64,000 nucleotides of DNA from the NCBI GenBank assembly GCA_035296325.1, contig DATHBD010000025.1, forward strand, positions 14,409-78,408, written 5' to 3'. Below are positions 29,280-38,034 of the stretch, one piece after another. The position numbers and the translations under genes are program-made. Position 1 is the first letter of the stretch. Each line of letters starts with the position of its first letter. The notes beneath the pieces are model-generated. The model ran no database searches. It was not told the origin of the DNA and saw only the letters and a list, made by a program, of their open reading frames with translations. The DNA comes from DATHBD01 sp035296325 (GTDB lineage: Bacteria > Actinomycetota > Actinomycetes > Mycobacteriales > Micromonosporaceae).

Positions 29280-29622
29280 GCCGTCGCAGGACCTCTCCGC
29301 CGAGGACAGCAAGCTGGTCACGTTGGCGCGGGCGGCCCGGGCCCGGGTCTCGGCAGTGGAGGGCGCGGCGGTGCGCGACGGCGACGGGCGGACGTACGCG
29401 GCCGCATCGGTGGGCCTGCCATCGTTGTCCCTCACGGCGCTGCAACTCGCCGTGGCGAGCGCGGTCGCGGCGGGGGCGGGGAAGCTGGAGGCGGCCGCGG
29501 TGGTCACCGAGGCCTCCACATTGGACGGATCGGGGTTCGCCGCGGTGCGCGACCTCGCCGCGGACGCGCCGGTGATCCTCGCTGCGCCGGACGGCACCGT
29601 GCTCGATGTGATCGGCGATTAG
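29272..29622 (+). CDS. Cytidine deaminase-like protein lacking zinc ligands
   Basis: A 116-residue protein in the position where actinobacteria carry a gene labelled cytidine deaminase, between the CBS protein and era. The fold pattern is visible (LVTLARAARARVSAVEGAAV, LTALQLAVASAVAAGAGKLEAAAVVTEAS). The zinc and catalytic signature (C/H-A-E followed by P-C-x-x-C) is absent: the CAER-like position reads LTALQ and no PCxxC occurs. It is therefore unlikely to deaminate cytidine. Its stop overlaps the stop of the convergent gene. Confidence 0.75.
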   Translation: MPEPSQDLSAEDSKLVTLARAARARVSAVEGAAVRDGDGRTYAAASVGLPSLSLTALQLAVASAVAAGAGKLEAAAVVTEASTLDGSGFAAVRDLAADAPVILAAPDGTVLDVIGD

Positions 29623-30560
29623 GTCCGACTCCCCGAACCCAGCCCTCGTGCCAGTGTCTTGGTGCTCACCGGCTCGTACCGGGCCCGAAGGTCGGCGTAG
29701 GTGACGACGGTGAACGGTATGAGAATCAGCCCGTACAACGCCTCGGCAATCAGGAAGATGATCGTTGATGCGAGCGTCGCGGCGACCACCGTGCCGGTAT
29801 CCGACGCAGTTCCGACGCTCCGGATGGCGAACGCGACCAGCTCGCTGAGGACGGTAGCCGCGACCAAGATCGCGATCACCAGGCCAATCATCGTCGCGGT
29901 GCGGCCGGCGGCGGCGCCTAGGTCACCGTTGAAGAGCCGGAAGCATCGTGAGATCGCGCCGGTCCGCTCGAACACCACGACTGCCGGCAGGATAAGAAGC
30001 ACCGCGCCGACGTAGAAGACCGGAAGCAGGCACGCGAACAGCGCGGCGACGATGATGATGCTCCCCACCGCGAACCAGCCCAGGGCCGGCAGCATGCGGC
30101 GGGCGGCTGCGGCGAGTTCCCGGCCGAGCCGAGCCTGGCCGCCAGCGGCCACCGCCACGATCAGGCGGATGCCAGCCAACGTCAGCAGCAACTGCGGGAT
30201 GGCGGCGAGCAGGCCCGAGCCGCCGGCGACCGCGTGCCGGACGGCACCCACCGGCTCGCCGGCCAGCGACGCGTCCCGGTCCGCCAGCGCGACGAACACA
30301 TCAGCTGGTGCCACCACGACCAGACCGATGACCAGGCCGATCAGTTGCAGCGCGAGCAGCGGGCGCCAGTTCGCCGCCAGGGCCGCCCAGCCCCGCGCCC
30401 ACCACCCGGCGTAGTCGGCACTGATCAGCGGATCGTGCGGATCGAACCGGCCGTGCCCCGCGGACCAGGCTGGCGGTGTGCCGGGTTCGTCGTAGGCCGC
30501 CACCCAGCCGGGATCCGGCTGGGTGAATCCACCAGGCTGCCCCGGCTGCGTGATCGACAT
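29619..30560 (-). CDS. Multi-pass membrane protein (glycerophosphodiesterase membrane-domain-like)
   Basis: A 313-residue protein with a Pro/Gly-rich cytoplasmic head (~1-55) and six or so hydrophobic helices. Examples are LLALQLIGLVIGLVVVAPA, LGWFAVGSIIIVAALFACLLPVFYVGAVLL and TMIGLVIAILVAATVLSELV. VVFERTGAISRCFRLFNGD, between helices, is a feature shared with GDPD membrane domains and YciC-like proteins. The ATG at 30560 has GGGGAG upstream. Function unknown. Confidence 0.75.
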   Translation of the reverse strand: MSITQPGQPGGFTQPDPGWVAAYDEPGTPPAWSAGHGRFDPHDPLISADYAGWWARGWAALAANWRPLLALQLIGLVIGLVVVAPADVFVALADRDASLAGEPVGAVRHAVAGGSGLLAAIPQLLLTLAGIRLIVAVAAGGQARLGRELAAAARRMLPALGWFAVGSIIIVAALFACLLPVFYVGAVLLILPAVVVFERTGAISRCFRLFNGDLGAAAGRTATMIGLVIAILVAATVLSELVAFAIRSVGTASDTGTVVAATLASTIIFLIAEALYGLILIPFTVVTYADLRARYEPVSTKTLARGLGSGSRT

Positions 30561-30743
30561 TGTGGCTCCCCGTGATATGCGCCCCGTCCGCGGACCACAC
30601 GGTAGCCCGTAGGGGCTACCCCGGCGACCCCGTTGTCCGGTGTCGGACCTGCCCGAACGGCGGCCCCAACAGACGTTTCGCCGTCGTCGACCATCGACAA
30701 CAGTGGTGGCGTTGCTCCCCGTACCGTAGATCCGGAGTCGTAC

Positions 30744-32063
30744 ATGCCCGTACCACGCACCAGCCGAGTCCGTTATTCGACCGTTGCCATCGCCGCCACG
30801 CTGCTCCTCACCGGTCTCACTGTCGCGGCGCCGGCCCAGGCAACCGCGTCGGACCCGGTAACCCCGCCGATCAGCTCGCGGGTCACCCCGATCAGCGTGA
30901 ACACCGCGGGTATCCCCGGTGACCGGCCCAGCGGCACCGCCTCCGTGACGCCGGACGGCCGGTTCGTGGTGTTCCAGTCCGGCGCCACCAACCTGGTGGG
31001 CGGCGCCGCGAATGGGCAGGACGACGTGTTCCTGCGCGACCGGCGCACCGGATCCACGGAGCTGATCAGCGTGGCCCGGACCGGACGACCGGGGAACGGC
31101 GCCAGCCTGGTCGGCACGACCGCGATCAGCGCCGACGGCCGGTTCGTGGCGTTCCGGTCCACCGCCACCGACCTCGTCGCCGGCGTCGACGGCAACGGGA
31201 TCGGCGTGGACGCCTACGTCCGCGACCGGTTGACCCGCACCACGGTACGGGTGAGCGGTGACGCCACGCTGACGCACAACGAGTCGCCATCGATCAGCGG
31301 GGACGGCCGGTTCGTCGCGTTCGTGGCCGACGACACCACGCTGGTGCCGGGCGACACGAACCTGGTGCCTGACGTGTTCGTGCATGACCGACGGTCGGCG
31401 ACCGTCCGGCGGGCCAGCGTCGGCCCCGACGGCGTGCAGGGCAACGCGGTCAGCGCGACCCCGGTGCTCAACGGCAACGGCCGCTTCGTGGCGTTCCACT
31501 CCTTCGCCAGTAACCTGGTCGCCGGTGACAGCCACGTCCCCGACATGTTCGTGCGCGACCTGCGCTTCGGCCGGACCGAGCGGGTCAGCTACGGCCCCAC
31601 CGGCGGGGACCTGGACGGCGGCGTCCGGGGTGCGCCCTCGATCAGCTCCGACGGCCGGCTGGTCACCTTCTCCGCCTACGACCTTCAGGTGTACCTGCGC
31701 GACCGCACCCGTGGGGTGACCACCGTGGTGAGCGCCGGCCGCGACGGCCAGCCGAGCGGGGAGTTCAGCCACACGCCCATGCTGAGCCCGGACGGGCGGT
31801 TCGTCACGTTCCACTCCGGCGTGGGCCTGACGGCGCCGGATCCGTCGATGGTCACCATCTACCGCCGTGATCTGCGGGCCGCCACCACCACCCGGCTGCG
31901 GCTGAACACCACCGACGGCGCCCCGCTTGTGCGCGGCGCGTACCTGTACGCCACCAGCAACGCCGGCGTGGTCTTCTCCTCCGACGCGCCGAACCTCGAT
32001 GTGGACGGTCGGCCCAGCCGGGCCGAGGGGGCAACCGTCCAGCTCTACCTGGCGAACTGGTGA
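30744..32063 (+). CDS. Secreted beta-propeller protein (TolB/PD40-like), paralogue 1
   Basis: A 439-residue exported protein with a signal peptide (STVAIAATLLLTGLTVAAPAQA). About six repeats of the blade pattern S-x-DGRFVAF-S-x-A-T-NLV-x-(G)D-x-N-x-x-x-DVFVRDR follow. Asp/Asn-rich turns (PGDTNLVPDVFVHD) suggest Ca2+ sites. It ends QLYLANW. Propellers of this kind bind ligands or proteins at the cell surface, and no catalytic residues are evident. It is followed 60 bp later by a close paralogue, a tandem duplication. Confidence 0.82.
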   Translation: MPVPRTSRVRYSTVAIAATLLLTGLTVAAPAQATASDPVTPPISSRVTPISVNTAGIPGDRPSGTASVTPDGRFVVFQSGATNLVGGAANGQDDVFLRDRRTGSTELISVARTGRPGNGASLVGTTAISADGRFVAFRSTATDLVAGVDGNGIGVDAYVRDRLTRTTVRVSGDATLTHNESPSISGDGRFVAFVADDTTLVPGDTNLVPDVFVHDRRSATVRRASVGPDGVQGNAVSATPVLNGNGRFVAFHSFASNLVAGDSHVPDMFVRDLRFGRTERVSYGPTGGDLDGGVRGAPSISSDGRLVTFSAYDLQVYLRDRTRGVTTVVSAGRDGQPSGEFSHTPMLSPDGRFVTFHSGVGLTAPDPSMVTIYRRDLRAATTTRLRLNTTDGAPLVRGAYLYATSNAGVVFSSDAPNLDVDGRPSRAEGATVQLYLANW

Positions 32064-32123
32064 CTTCCATCGCCGTGCTCAGATGACGATTGCTTCGCCC
32101 GCCTCTGGAGAATCGGAGTAGCC

Positions 32124-33416
32124 ATGCCTACCTCCCGCACCAACCGAAGCCGCAACGGGCTCGCCCTGATCGCCGGGGCGGCGGCCGCGACCGCCATCGC
32201 CACCGCCGCCCCGGCCGCCGCCGCCATCCCGCCGTCCATAGCGGTCAGCATCAACGGCGCCGGCGTCGTGGGCAACGCTCAGAGCGGTTCCGCGTCGGTC
32301 ACTCCCGACGGCCGGTTCGTGGCGTTCGAGTCCTACGCATTCAACCTTGTCCCAGCCGACGACAACGGGCAGCGCGACGTGTTCCTGCGTGACCGGTGGG
32401 GGTACTCCGTCGAGCGGATCAGCGTCAACCGTGCGGGCGGTTCGGCGAATGCGGAGAGCACGCTCGGCACCAACGCGGTGAGCGCCGACGGCCGGTTCGT
32501 GGTGTTCCGGTCCACCGCCACGGATCTGGTGCCCGGCGACGCCAACGGGGAGGGCGCCGACATTTACGTGCGGGACCGCCAGACCCGCACCACGTCGCGG
32601 GTGAGTGGCGGGGCGCCGTTGACCCACGCCGAGCCGGCCTCGATCAGCGGTGACGGCCGGTTCGTCGCGTTCGTGGCCGACGACAGCCCGTTGGTGCGCG
32701 GCGACACCAACGGCGCGCCCGACGTCTTCGTGTACGACCGGGCGTCGGCCACCGTGCGGCGGGCAAGCGTCGGGCCGCGCGGCGTGCAGGCCAACAGCCT
32801 GAGTTCAGCGCCGGTACTCAATGGGAATGGGCGGTTCGTGGCGTTCAAGTCCTTCGCGTCAAATCTGGTGCCAGGAGATCCGGACGGCGCGCCCGACGTC
32901 TTCGTCCGCGATCTGCGCTACGGCCTGACCGAGAAGGTGAACTACGAGGCCGACGGCGCCGAGTTCGCCGACGGGGTCCGGCAGGGACCGACGATCAGCT
33001 CCGACGGCCGGATGGTGGCCTTCGCCGCCTACGAGGGGCAGGTGTACGTCCGTGACCGGGCGCGCCGGGTGACGGTGCTGGGGAGCGCAAACAGCGCCGG
33101 TGTGCCGGGCAACGAGGGGAGCCACACGCCACTGGTGAGTCCGGACGGCCGGTACGTGACGTACTTCTCGTCGGCGACCAACCTGGCCCCGCCGCTGCCG
33201 TCCATGGTGCCGCTCTACCGCCGGGACCTGGTGACCGGCACGACCCGGCGGATACCCGTGTACACCACCGGCGGCGCCCCGCTGGACGCCGCGGTCCACC
33301 CGTTCGCGAGCAGCAACGCCGGCGTGGTGTTCAACACGCACGCCACGAACCTCCCGTTCGGCGTCCGGCCCCAGCCGCTTCCCTACGCCGAGCAGCTCTA
33401 CCTGGTCGGCTGGTGA
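32124..33416 (+). CDS. Secreted beta-propeller protein (TolB/PD40-like), paralogue 2
   Basis: A 430-residue paralogue of the preceding gene with its own signal peptide (GLALIAGAAAATAIATAAPA) and the same blade order. The best conserved blocks are ADGRFV-FRSTATDLV, GDGRFVAFVADD, ATVRRASVGP-GVQ-N and NGNGRFVAF-SFASNLV. It ends QLYLVGW. The ribosome site is GGAG, 5 nt from the ATG. Blade 1 here carries DDNGQRDVFLRD where the paralogue has AANGQDDVFLRD, so one putative Asp ligand differs. Confidence 0.82.
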   Translation: MPTSRTNRSRNGLALIAGAAAATAIATAAPAAAAIPPSIAVSINGAGVVGNAQSGSASVTPDGRFVAFESYAFNLVPADDNGQRDVFLRDRWGYSVERISVNRAGGSANAESTLGTNAVSADGRFVVFRSTATDLVPGDANGEGADIYVRDRQTRTTSRVSGGAPLTHAEPASISGDGRFVAFVADDSPLVRGDTNGAPDVFVYDRASATVRRASVGPRGVQANSLSSAPVLNGNGRFVAFKSFASNLVPGDPDGAPDVFVRDLRYGLTEKVNYEADGAEFADGVRQGPTISSDGRMVAFAAYEGQVYVRDRARRVTVLGSANSAGVPGNEGSHTPLVSPDGRYVTYFSSATNLAPPLPSMVPLYRRDLVTGTTRRIPVYTTGGAPLDAAVHPFASSNAGVVFNTHATNLPFGVRPQPLPYAEQLYLVGW

Positions 33417-33460
33417 GTTCCTGAGCCGATGGGTGCGCGGTTGGCCGGTGGCCGACCGCG

Positions 33461-33466
33461 TACCCT
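33461..33466 (+). promoter_or_regulatory. Candidate -10 box (TACCCT) for leaderless era
   Basis: TACCCT lies 7 nt before the GTG at 33474. The in-frame ATG at 33429 would place this inside the gene and has no ribosome site. Confidence 0.4.
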
Positions 33467-33473
33467 CGTCGGA

Positions 33474-34373
33474 GTGGCCAAGGGTGGAAGTTCGACGCAG
33501 TACCGTGCCGGTTTCGCCTGTTTCGTCGGGCGGCCGAACGCCGGCAAGTCCACGCTGACCAACGCGATGATCGGCCAGAAAATCGCGATCACCTCCAACC
33601 GGCCGCAGACCACCCGGCACACCATCCGCGGCGTGCTGCACCGCCCCGACGCTCAGCTGATCCTGGTCGACACGCCCGGCCTGCACCGGCCCCGGACGCT
33701 GCTCGGTGAGCGTCTCAACGACCTGGTGCGGGCAACCTGGACCGAGACCGACGTGATCGGGCTGTGTCTGCAGGCCAACGAGGACATCGGCCGCGGGGAC
33801 CGGTTCATCGCCGCGGAGATCGCTGAGCTGAAGGCGACCGTGGTGGCGGTGGTGACGAAGACCGACCTGGTGGACCGGGCCCGGCTCACCTCCCAGCTGA
33901 TGGCGGTGGACAGACTCGGCGACTTCGCCGACATCGTGCCGGTCAGCGCCGTGGCGAACGAGCAGGTCGACACGCTGATCGACGTCATGATCAAACACCT
34001 GCCGCCGTCACCGCAGCTGTACCCGGACGGGATGCTCACCGACGAGCCGGAGAACGTGCTGATCGCCGAGCTGATCCGGGAGCAGGCGCTGGAGGGGGTG
34101 CGCGACGAACTGCCGCACTCGATCGCCGTACTCGTCGAGGAGGTCCAGGTCGAGGGCAACCTGACCCGGATCTTCGCGGACATGTACGTCGAGCGGCAGA
34201 GTCAGAAGGCGATCGTGATCGGTGCGGGGGGCGCCCGCCTGAAGGAGGTCGGCACGCGGGCCCGGCTGGCCATCGAGGACCTGCTCGGCACCCGGGTCTA
34301 CCTCGATCTGCACGTCCGCATCGCGAAGGACTGGCAGCGCGATCCGAAGCAACTGCGCCGACTGGGCTTCTAG
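33474..34373 (+). CDS. era: GTPase Era (16S rRNA processing, 30S assembly)
   Basis: A Ras-like GTPase with a C-terminal KH domain that binds the 3' end of 16S rRNA. The 299 residues show G1 GRPNAGKST, the switch I region SNRPQTTRHTIRG, G3 DTPGLH and G4 TKTDL. The KH part is IFADMYVERQSQKAIVIGAGG. The chosen GTG leaves 10 residues before YRAGFACFVGRPNAG, as in related Eras. The stop is directly followed by the recO ATG. Confidence 0.93.
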   Translation: MAKGGSSTQYRAGFACFVGRPNAGKSTLTNAMIGQKIAITSNRPQTTRHTIRGVLHRPDAQLILVDTPGLHRPRTLLGERLNDLVRATWTETDVIGLCLQANEDIGRGDRFIAAEIAELKATVVAVVTKTDLVDRARLTSQLMAVDRLGDFADIVPVSAVANEQVDTLIDVMIKHLPPSPQLYPDGMLTDEPENVLIAELIREQALEGVRDELPHSIAVLVEEVQVEGNLTRIFADMYVERQSQKAIVIGAGGARLKEVGTRARLAIEDLLGTRVYLDLHVRIAKDWQRDPKQLRRLGF

Positions 34374-35174
34374 ATGAAGGGCTTCCGGGGCAGGCTGTAC
34401 CGCGACGAGGCGGTGGTGCTGCGGGTGCAGAAGCTGGGGGAGTCCGATCGGATCGTGACGCTGCTGACCCGGCAGCACGGCCGGGTGCGCGCGGTGGCCA
34501 AGGGGGTCCGCAAGACCACCTCCCGCTTCGGCGGTCGGCTTGAGCCGTTCGGCCACATCGACGTGCAGTGGGCCGAGGGCCGCTCGCTGCACGTGGTGAA
34601 CCAGGTGGAGGGCATCTCCCGGTACGGCGGTTGGCTGGCCGAGGACTATCCGCGCTACACCGTGGCGAGCGCCATCGCGGAGACCGCCGAGCGGCTCACC
34701 CCGGAGGAGCACGAGCCGACGCTGCGGCTGTACCTGCTGACCCTCGGCGCGCTGCGCACCCTCGCCCAGCGCGAACGCACCAGCGACCTGGTGCTGGACG
34801 CATACCTGCTGCGGGCGATGGGCCTGGCCGGCTGGGCGCCGGCGCTGCGCGACTGCGCCGTCTGCGGTACGCCCGGGCTGCACCGGTCGTTCTCGGTGCC
34901 GGCCGGCGGCTCGGTCTGCCCGCACTGTCGACCGCCCGGATCGGCGCATCCGGCGCCGGCGACCCTGTTGCTGATGGCGGCGCTCGCGGAGGGAGACTGG
35001 CCCACGGCGGAGGGCAGCGACGCGCCGGCGCGTCGGGAGGCCAGCGGGCTGGTCGCCGCGCACCTACAGTGGCACCTCGAACGGGGCCTGCGCTCGCTGC
35101 CGCTGGTGGACCGCGGTGCGCCGGCCACGCGACCGGTCGACAACGGTGAGGAGCAACGGCGTGAGCAGGGCTGA
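34374..35174 (+). CDS. recO: DNA repair protein RecO
   Basis: Promotes RecA loading on SSB-coated DNA in the RecFOR pathway and anneals single strands. The 266 residues begin with an OB fold (YRDEAVVLRVQKLGESDRIVTLLTRQHGRVRAVAKGVRK). A helical part follows, with a zinc finger (CAVCGTPG ... CPHC). It is adjacent to era and overlaps uppS by 14 bp. Confidence 0.94.
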   Translation: MKGFRGRLYRDEAVVLRVQKLGESDRIVTLLTRQHGRVRAVAKGVRKTTSRFGGRLEPFGHIDVQWAEGRSLHVVNQVEGISRYGGWLAEDYPRYTVASAIAETAERLTPEEHEPTLRLYLLTLGALRTLAQRERTSDLVLDAYLLRAMGLAGWAPALRDCAVCGTPGLHRSFSVPAGGSVCPHCRPPGSAHPAPATLLLMAALAEGDWPTAEGSDAPARREASGLVAAHLQWHLERGLRSLPLVDRGAPATRPVDNGEEQRREQG

Positions 35175-35964
35175 GAACTACCGGGCGCCCTCCAAGCACC
35201 CCTCCGGTGCCCGGCCTCCGCTGCTGCCGGAGCAGGTGATCCCGCAGCATGTGGCGATCATCATGGACGGCAACGGGCGCTGGGCCAAGCAGCGCGGCCT
35301 GCCCCGCACCGCCGGACACACCGCCGGGGAGGCGGCCCTCTTCGACGTCATCGAGGGCGCGCTGGAGCTTGGTATCCGCTACGTCAGCGCGTACGCCTTC
35401 TCCACGGAGAACTGGAAGCGCTCGCCCGATGAGGTGCGCTTCCTGATGAACTTCAACCGCGACGTCATCCACCGCCGCCGCGACGAGTTCCACGAGATGG
35501 GCATCCGGGTGCGCTGGGCCGGGCGCCGGCCGAGGCTGTGGCGCAGTGTGATCAATGAGCTGGAGTACGCCGAGCAACTGACCCGACGCAACGACCAGCT
35601 CACCTTCACCATGTGCGTGAATTACGGCGGCCGGGCCGAGATCGCCGACGCGGCCGCCCGGCTCGCCGCCGACGCGGTCGCCGGGAAGATCAAACCGGAG
35701 AAGGTCAACGAGCGGCTCTTCGCGCGCTACCTCGATGAGCCGGACCTGCCCGATGTGGACATGGTGATGCGCTCCTCCGGCGAGCAGCGCCTGTCGAACT
35801 TCATGATCTGGCAGGCGGCGTACGCCGAGTACGTGTCGCTGGACACGCTCTGGCCCGACTTCGACCGGCGGCACCTGTGGTACGCCTGTGAGATCTACGC
35901 CCAGCGCGACCGCCGTTTCGGCGGCGCGATGCCGAACCCGGTCGCGCCGCCCGCGTCGCCGTAG
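35161..35964 (+). CDS. uppS: Polyprenyl diphosphate synthase (UppS / cis-prenyltransferase)
   Basis: Adds isopentenyl diphosphate in cis to make the polyprenyl carrier for peptidoglycan and other wall polymers. The 267 residues carry HVAIIMDGNGRWAKQRGLPR with the catalytic Asp, SAYAFSTENWKRS and MVMRSSGEQRLSNFMIWQ. The GTG at 35161 has GAGGAG upstream. Chain length (decaprenyl versus longer) cannot be read from sequence alone. Confidence 0.94.
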   Translation: MSRAENYRAPSKHPSGARPPLLPEQVIPQHVAIIMDGNGRWAKQRGLPRTAGHTAGEAALFDVIEGALELGIRYVSAYAFSTENWKRSPDEVRFLMNFNRDVIHRRRDEFHEMGIRVRWAGRRPRLWRSVINELEYAEQLTRRNDQLTFTMCVNYGGRAEIADAAARLAADAVAGKIKPEKVNERLFARYLDEPDLPDVDMVMRSSGEQRLSNFMIWQAAYAEYVSLDTLWPDFDRRHLWYACEIYAQRDRRFGGAMPNPVAPPASP

Positions 35965-36078
35965 CGCTCAGCCGTCGTAGGGCTGCTGGGCTTTCGCGCA
36001 CCGCAGCGTTTCGGCCCACCAGCCGACGCAAGAAGTCTCCGGAAAGACGTCGCTGAGCGGCATGTGCGGACGGTTGCG

Positions 36079-36438
36079 TCACTCGCGGATCTCCATCTCG
36101 GCCACCAACCCGTCGTTGAGGCGGTAAACGTGCGTGACAGTGTGGTCGGCGAGTGGCGCTCCACTCTTGTCATGGACCACTTGACGGACAGTGACAGCGA
36201 TGCGGCCATCAGGTTCTGCGGCGAACGCGATGGGCACCACAGTCGGGTCGATCTCGGCCCACTGCCGACGCCAGTAGGAAATCACCTGATCACGGCCGTG
36301 TACGACGCCTCCTTCCCAGCCGTTCGGCCAGGAGACATCCTGCGTCATGGCGGCCAACAGCGTGGGAAAATCGCGTTCGTTGAAGGCCGCGTAGAGGGTC
36401 GCGAGTAGCTCTTGTGCGGCAGGCTCCGGTGAGTTCAT
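36079..36438 (-). CDS. SnoaL-like (NTF2-fold) protein
   Basis: A 119-residue single-domain protein of the SnoaL/NTF2 superfamily: LLATLYAAFNERDFPTLLAAM and GRDQVISYWRRQW, ending VYRLNDGLVAEMEIRE. It is 48 bp downstream of the ECF sigma factor, whose own C-terminus has the same fold, so it may belong to that operon. Ligand unknown. The 114-bp gap to uppS has no T-rich terminator. Confidence 0.8.
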   Translation of the reverse strand: MNSPEPAAQELLATLYAAFNERDFPTLLAAMTQDVSWPNGWEGGVVHGRDQVISYWRRQWAEIDPTVVPIAFAAEPDGRIAVTVRQVVHDKSGAPLADHTVTHVYRLNDGLVAEMEIRE

Positions 36439-36486
36439 CGGGCAAGCATGGCCGGTCAGCGGGGCGTCCGGGAAGTAAGCCTCGAC

Positions 36487-37365
36487 TCATCGTCGTAGCT
36501 CGGCCACCCTGCCCAGTCGCTGGAGCTTGTGCGGGTTGCGGATCGCGTAGATCTGGGTGATCCGGCCGTGCTCGATGACGAACGACACAGCCGTGTCGTT
36601 GTCGCCGCCGGGGTCGATGCGTGCCGCGACGGCGCCGTTGAGGTCGACGATGAAGGCCTTGGCGCCGGGCGCGGCATCGGTGAAGCGGGCCATGACCGGC
36701 GCGAGCTTCGCCGCCCCGCGTACCGGCTTGGGGATTGTCGGGGCCAGGCCGCCGCCGTCGCCCACGACGAGCACGTCGGGAGCCAGCACCTGGAGCAGTC
36801 CGGGCACGTCGCCGGTGGTCATTGCGGCGAGGAACCGCTCGACCACCTGCTGTTGTTCGGCGCGGCTCACCGACATCCGCGGGCGGCGCGCCGCGACGTG
36901 CTTGCGGGCCCGCGTCGCGATCTGGCGCACCGCCGCTGACGACTTGTCCAGCGCCTCGGCGATCTCGTCGTACGGCACGTCGAAGACCTCGCGGAGGACG
37001 AAAACCGCGCGCTCCGTCGGAAGCAGCGTCTCGAGCACCGCCAGCATGGCGATCGAGACGTTCTCGGCGAGTTCGACGTCCTCGGCGACGTCCGGGCTGG
37101 TCAGCACGGGCTCGGGCAGCCATTCGCCGACGTACTCCTCGCGCTGCCGGGCGAGCGTGCGCAGCCGGTTGAGGCCGAGTCGGGTCACGATCCGTACGAG
37201 GTACGCCCGGGGGTCGCGGACCTCGCCGCGTTCGGCTCCGACCACGGCTGCCCACCGCAGCCAGGTCTCCTGCACCACGTCCTCGGCGTCGGCGACCGAG
37301 CCCAGCATCTCGTACGCGACGGTGAACAGCAGGCTGCGGTGGGCGACGAAGGGATCCTCGCTCAT
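36487..37365 (-). CDS. ECF41-type RNA polymerase sigma factor (SigJ-like) with SnoaL C-terminal domain
   Basis: A 292-residue sigma factor. Sigma-2 spans ~5-75 (FTVAYEMLGSVADAEDVVQETWLRW) and sigma-4 ~105-160 (LPTERAVFVLREVFDVPYDEIAEALDKSSAAVRQ). A C-terminal SnoaL-like domain follows. Three ECF41 marks are present: the linker WLPEPV, DGGG (VVGDGGGLAP), and the late NPHKLQRL in place of NPDKL. In this class the C-terminal domain replaces an anti-sigma factor. It is co-transcribed with the upstream oxidoreductase-like gene through an ATGA overlap. Confidence 0.9.
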   Translation of the reverse strand: MSEDPFVAHRSLLFTVAYEMLGSVADAEDVVQETWLRWAAVVGAERGEVRDPRAYLVRIVTRLGLNRLRTLARQREEYVGEWLPEPVLTSPDVAEDVELAENVSIAMLAVLETLLPTERAVFVLREVFDVPYDEIAEALDKSSAAVRQIATRARKHVAARRPRMSVSRAEQQQVVERFLAAMTTGDVPGLLQVLAPDVLVVGDGGGLAPTIPKPVRGAAKLAPVMARFTDAAPGAKAFIVDLNGAVAARIDPGGDNDTAVSFVIEHGRITQIYAIRNPHKLQRLGRVAELRR

Positions 37366-37952
37366 GATGCGGACGCTACTCCGGGTCGTTCAGCCAACGG
37401 CTTCAAGCCGCACGCGGCGGCGAAGCCGTCGGACTCGATGCCGAGTGCCACGTTGGCACGGGTACTCATGTTCGCGAAGGCGATCACCGAGGTGAGCTCG
37501 ACCACGGCGGGAGACCCCAGCTCGGCGCGCAGTCGGTCCACCAACTCGTCGGTCACGGTCGGCGGTGTCTGGCTCATTGCCTCGGCGTACTCCAGGACGT
37601 CCCGCTCCAGCGGAGTGAAGACGTCCGCCTCCCGCCACCGCGGGACCTCGCGCGCCTTCTCCACGTCGAGCCCCTTATTGCGGGCCTCGAAGTAGTTGAA
37701 GTCCAGGCACCACGTGCAGCCAACCAGCGACGCGACCGCCATGTGGGCGAACGACTTCAGGCCCTCGTCGCAGGCGTCCCACTTCTGCAACTTGCCGCCG
37801 AGGCCGAAGCTGGCGAACAGCACCCTGGGGTTGTGCCAGTAGACGCCAACCGCCGTCGGCACCTTGCCCAGCTTCTTCTCCATCATCCGCTTGATCAGCG
37901 CTCCCTTGACTCCGGTGATCTCGGCCGGGGGGATGCGGGTGGTGTGCTCCAT
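37362..37952 (-). CDS. Carboxymuconolactone decarboxylase / AhpD-like protein
   Basis: A 196-residue CMD-fold protein. The redox motif is CTWCLDFNYFEARNKG (CxxC followed by an acidic/aromatic helix). It is the usual partner gene of ECF41 sigma factors. The ATG at 37952 has GGAGGAG upstream, and the stop overlaps the sigma start. It is the likely direct target of its own sigma factor through the promoter at 38008-38034. Confidence 0.87.
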   Translation of the reverse strand: MEHTTRIPPAEITGVKGALIKRMMEKKLGKVPTAVGVYWHNPRVLFASFGLGGKLQKWDACDEGLKSFAHMAVASLVGCTWCLDFNYFEARNKGLDVEKAREVPRWREADVFTPLERDVLEYAEAMSQTPPTVTDELVDRLRAELGSPAVVELTSVIAFANMSTRANVALGIESDGFAAACGLKPLAERPGVASAS

Positions 37953-38007
37953 GGCTCCTCCTGTGTCGGTGGCTGTGCCGACGGGTTGCAGGTCGGCACG
38001 CCATGAA

Positions 38008-38034
38008 GACACCGACCGGGCCGCAGATGTGACA
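38008..38034 (-). promoter_or_regulatory. ECF41-type promoter
   Basis: On the minus strand, TGTCACA (38034-38028) is followed after exactly 16 nt by TGTC (38011-38008). The consensus I recall for ECF41 is TGTCACA-N16-CGTC, so only one position differs. It gives a 5' UTR of about 50 nt to the CMD gene and indicates autoregulation. Confidence 0.7.

Noticed and set aside
35966..36078. 31-codon minus-strand frame (MPLSDVFPETSCVGWW...) between uppS and the SnoaL gene
   Set aside because: It is short, without a ribosome site, and in a gap where a convergent terminator is expected. It could be a fragment but cannot be supported.
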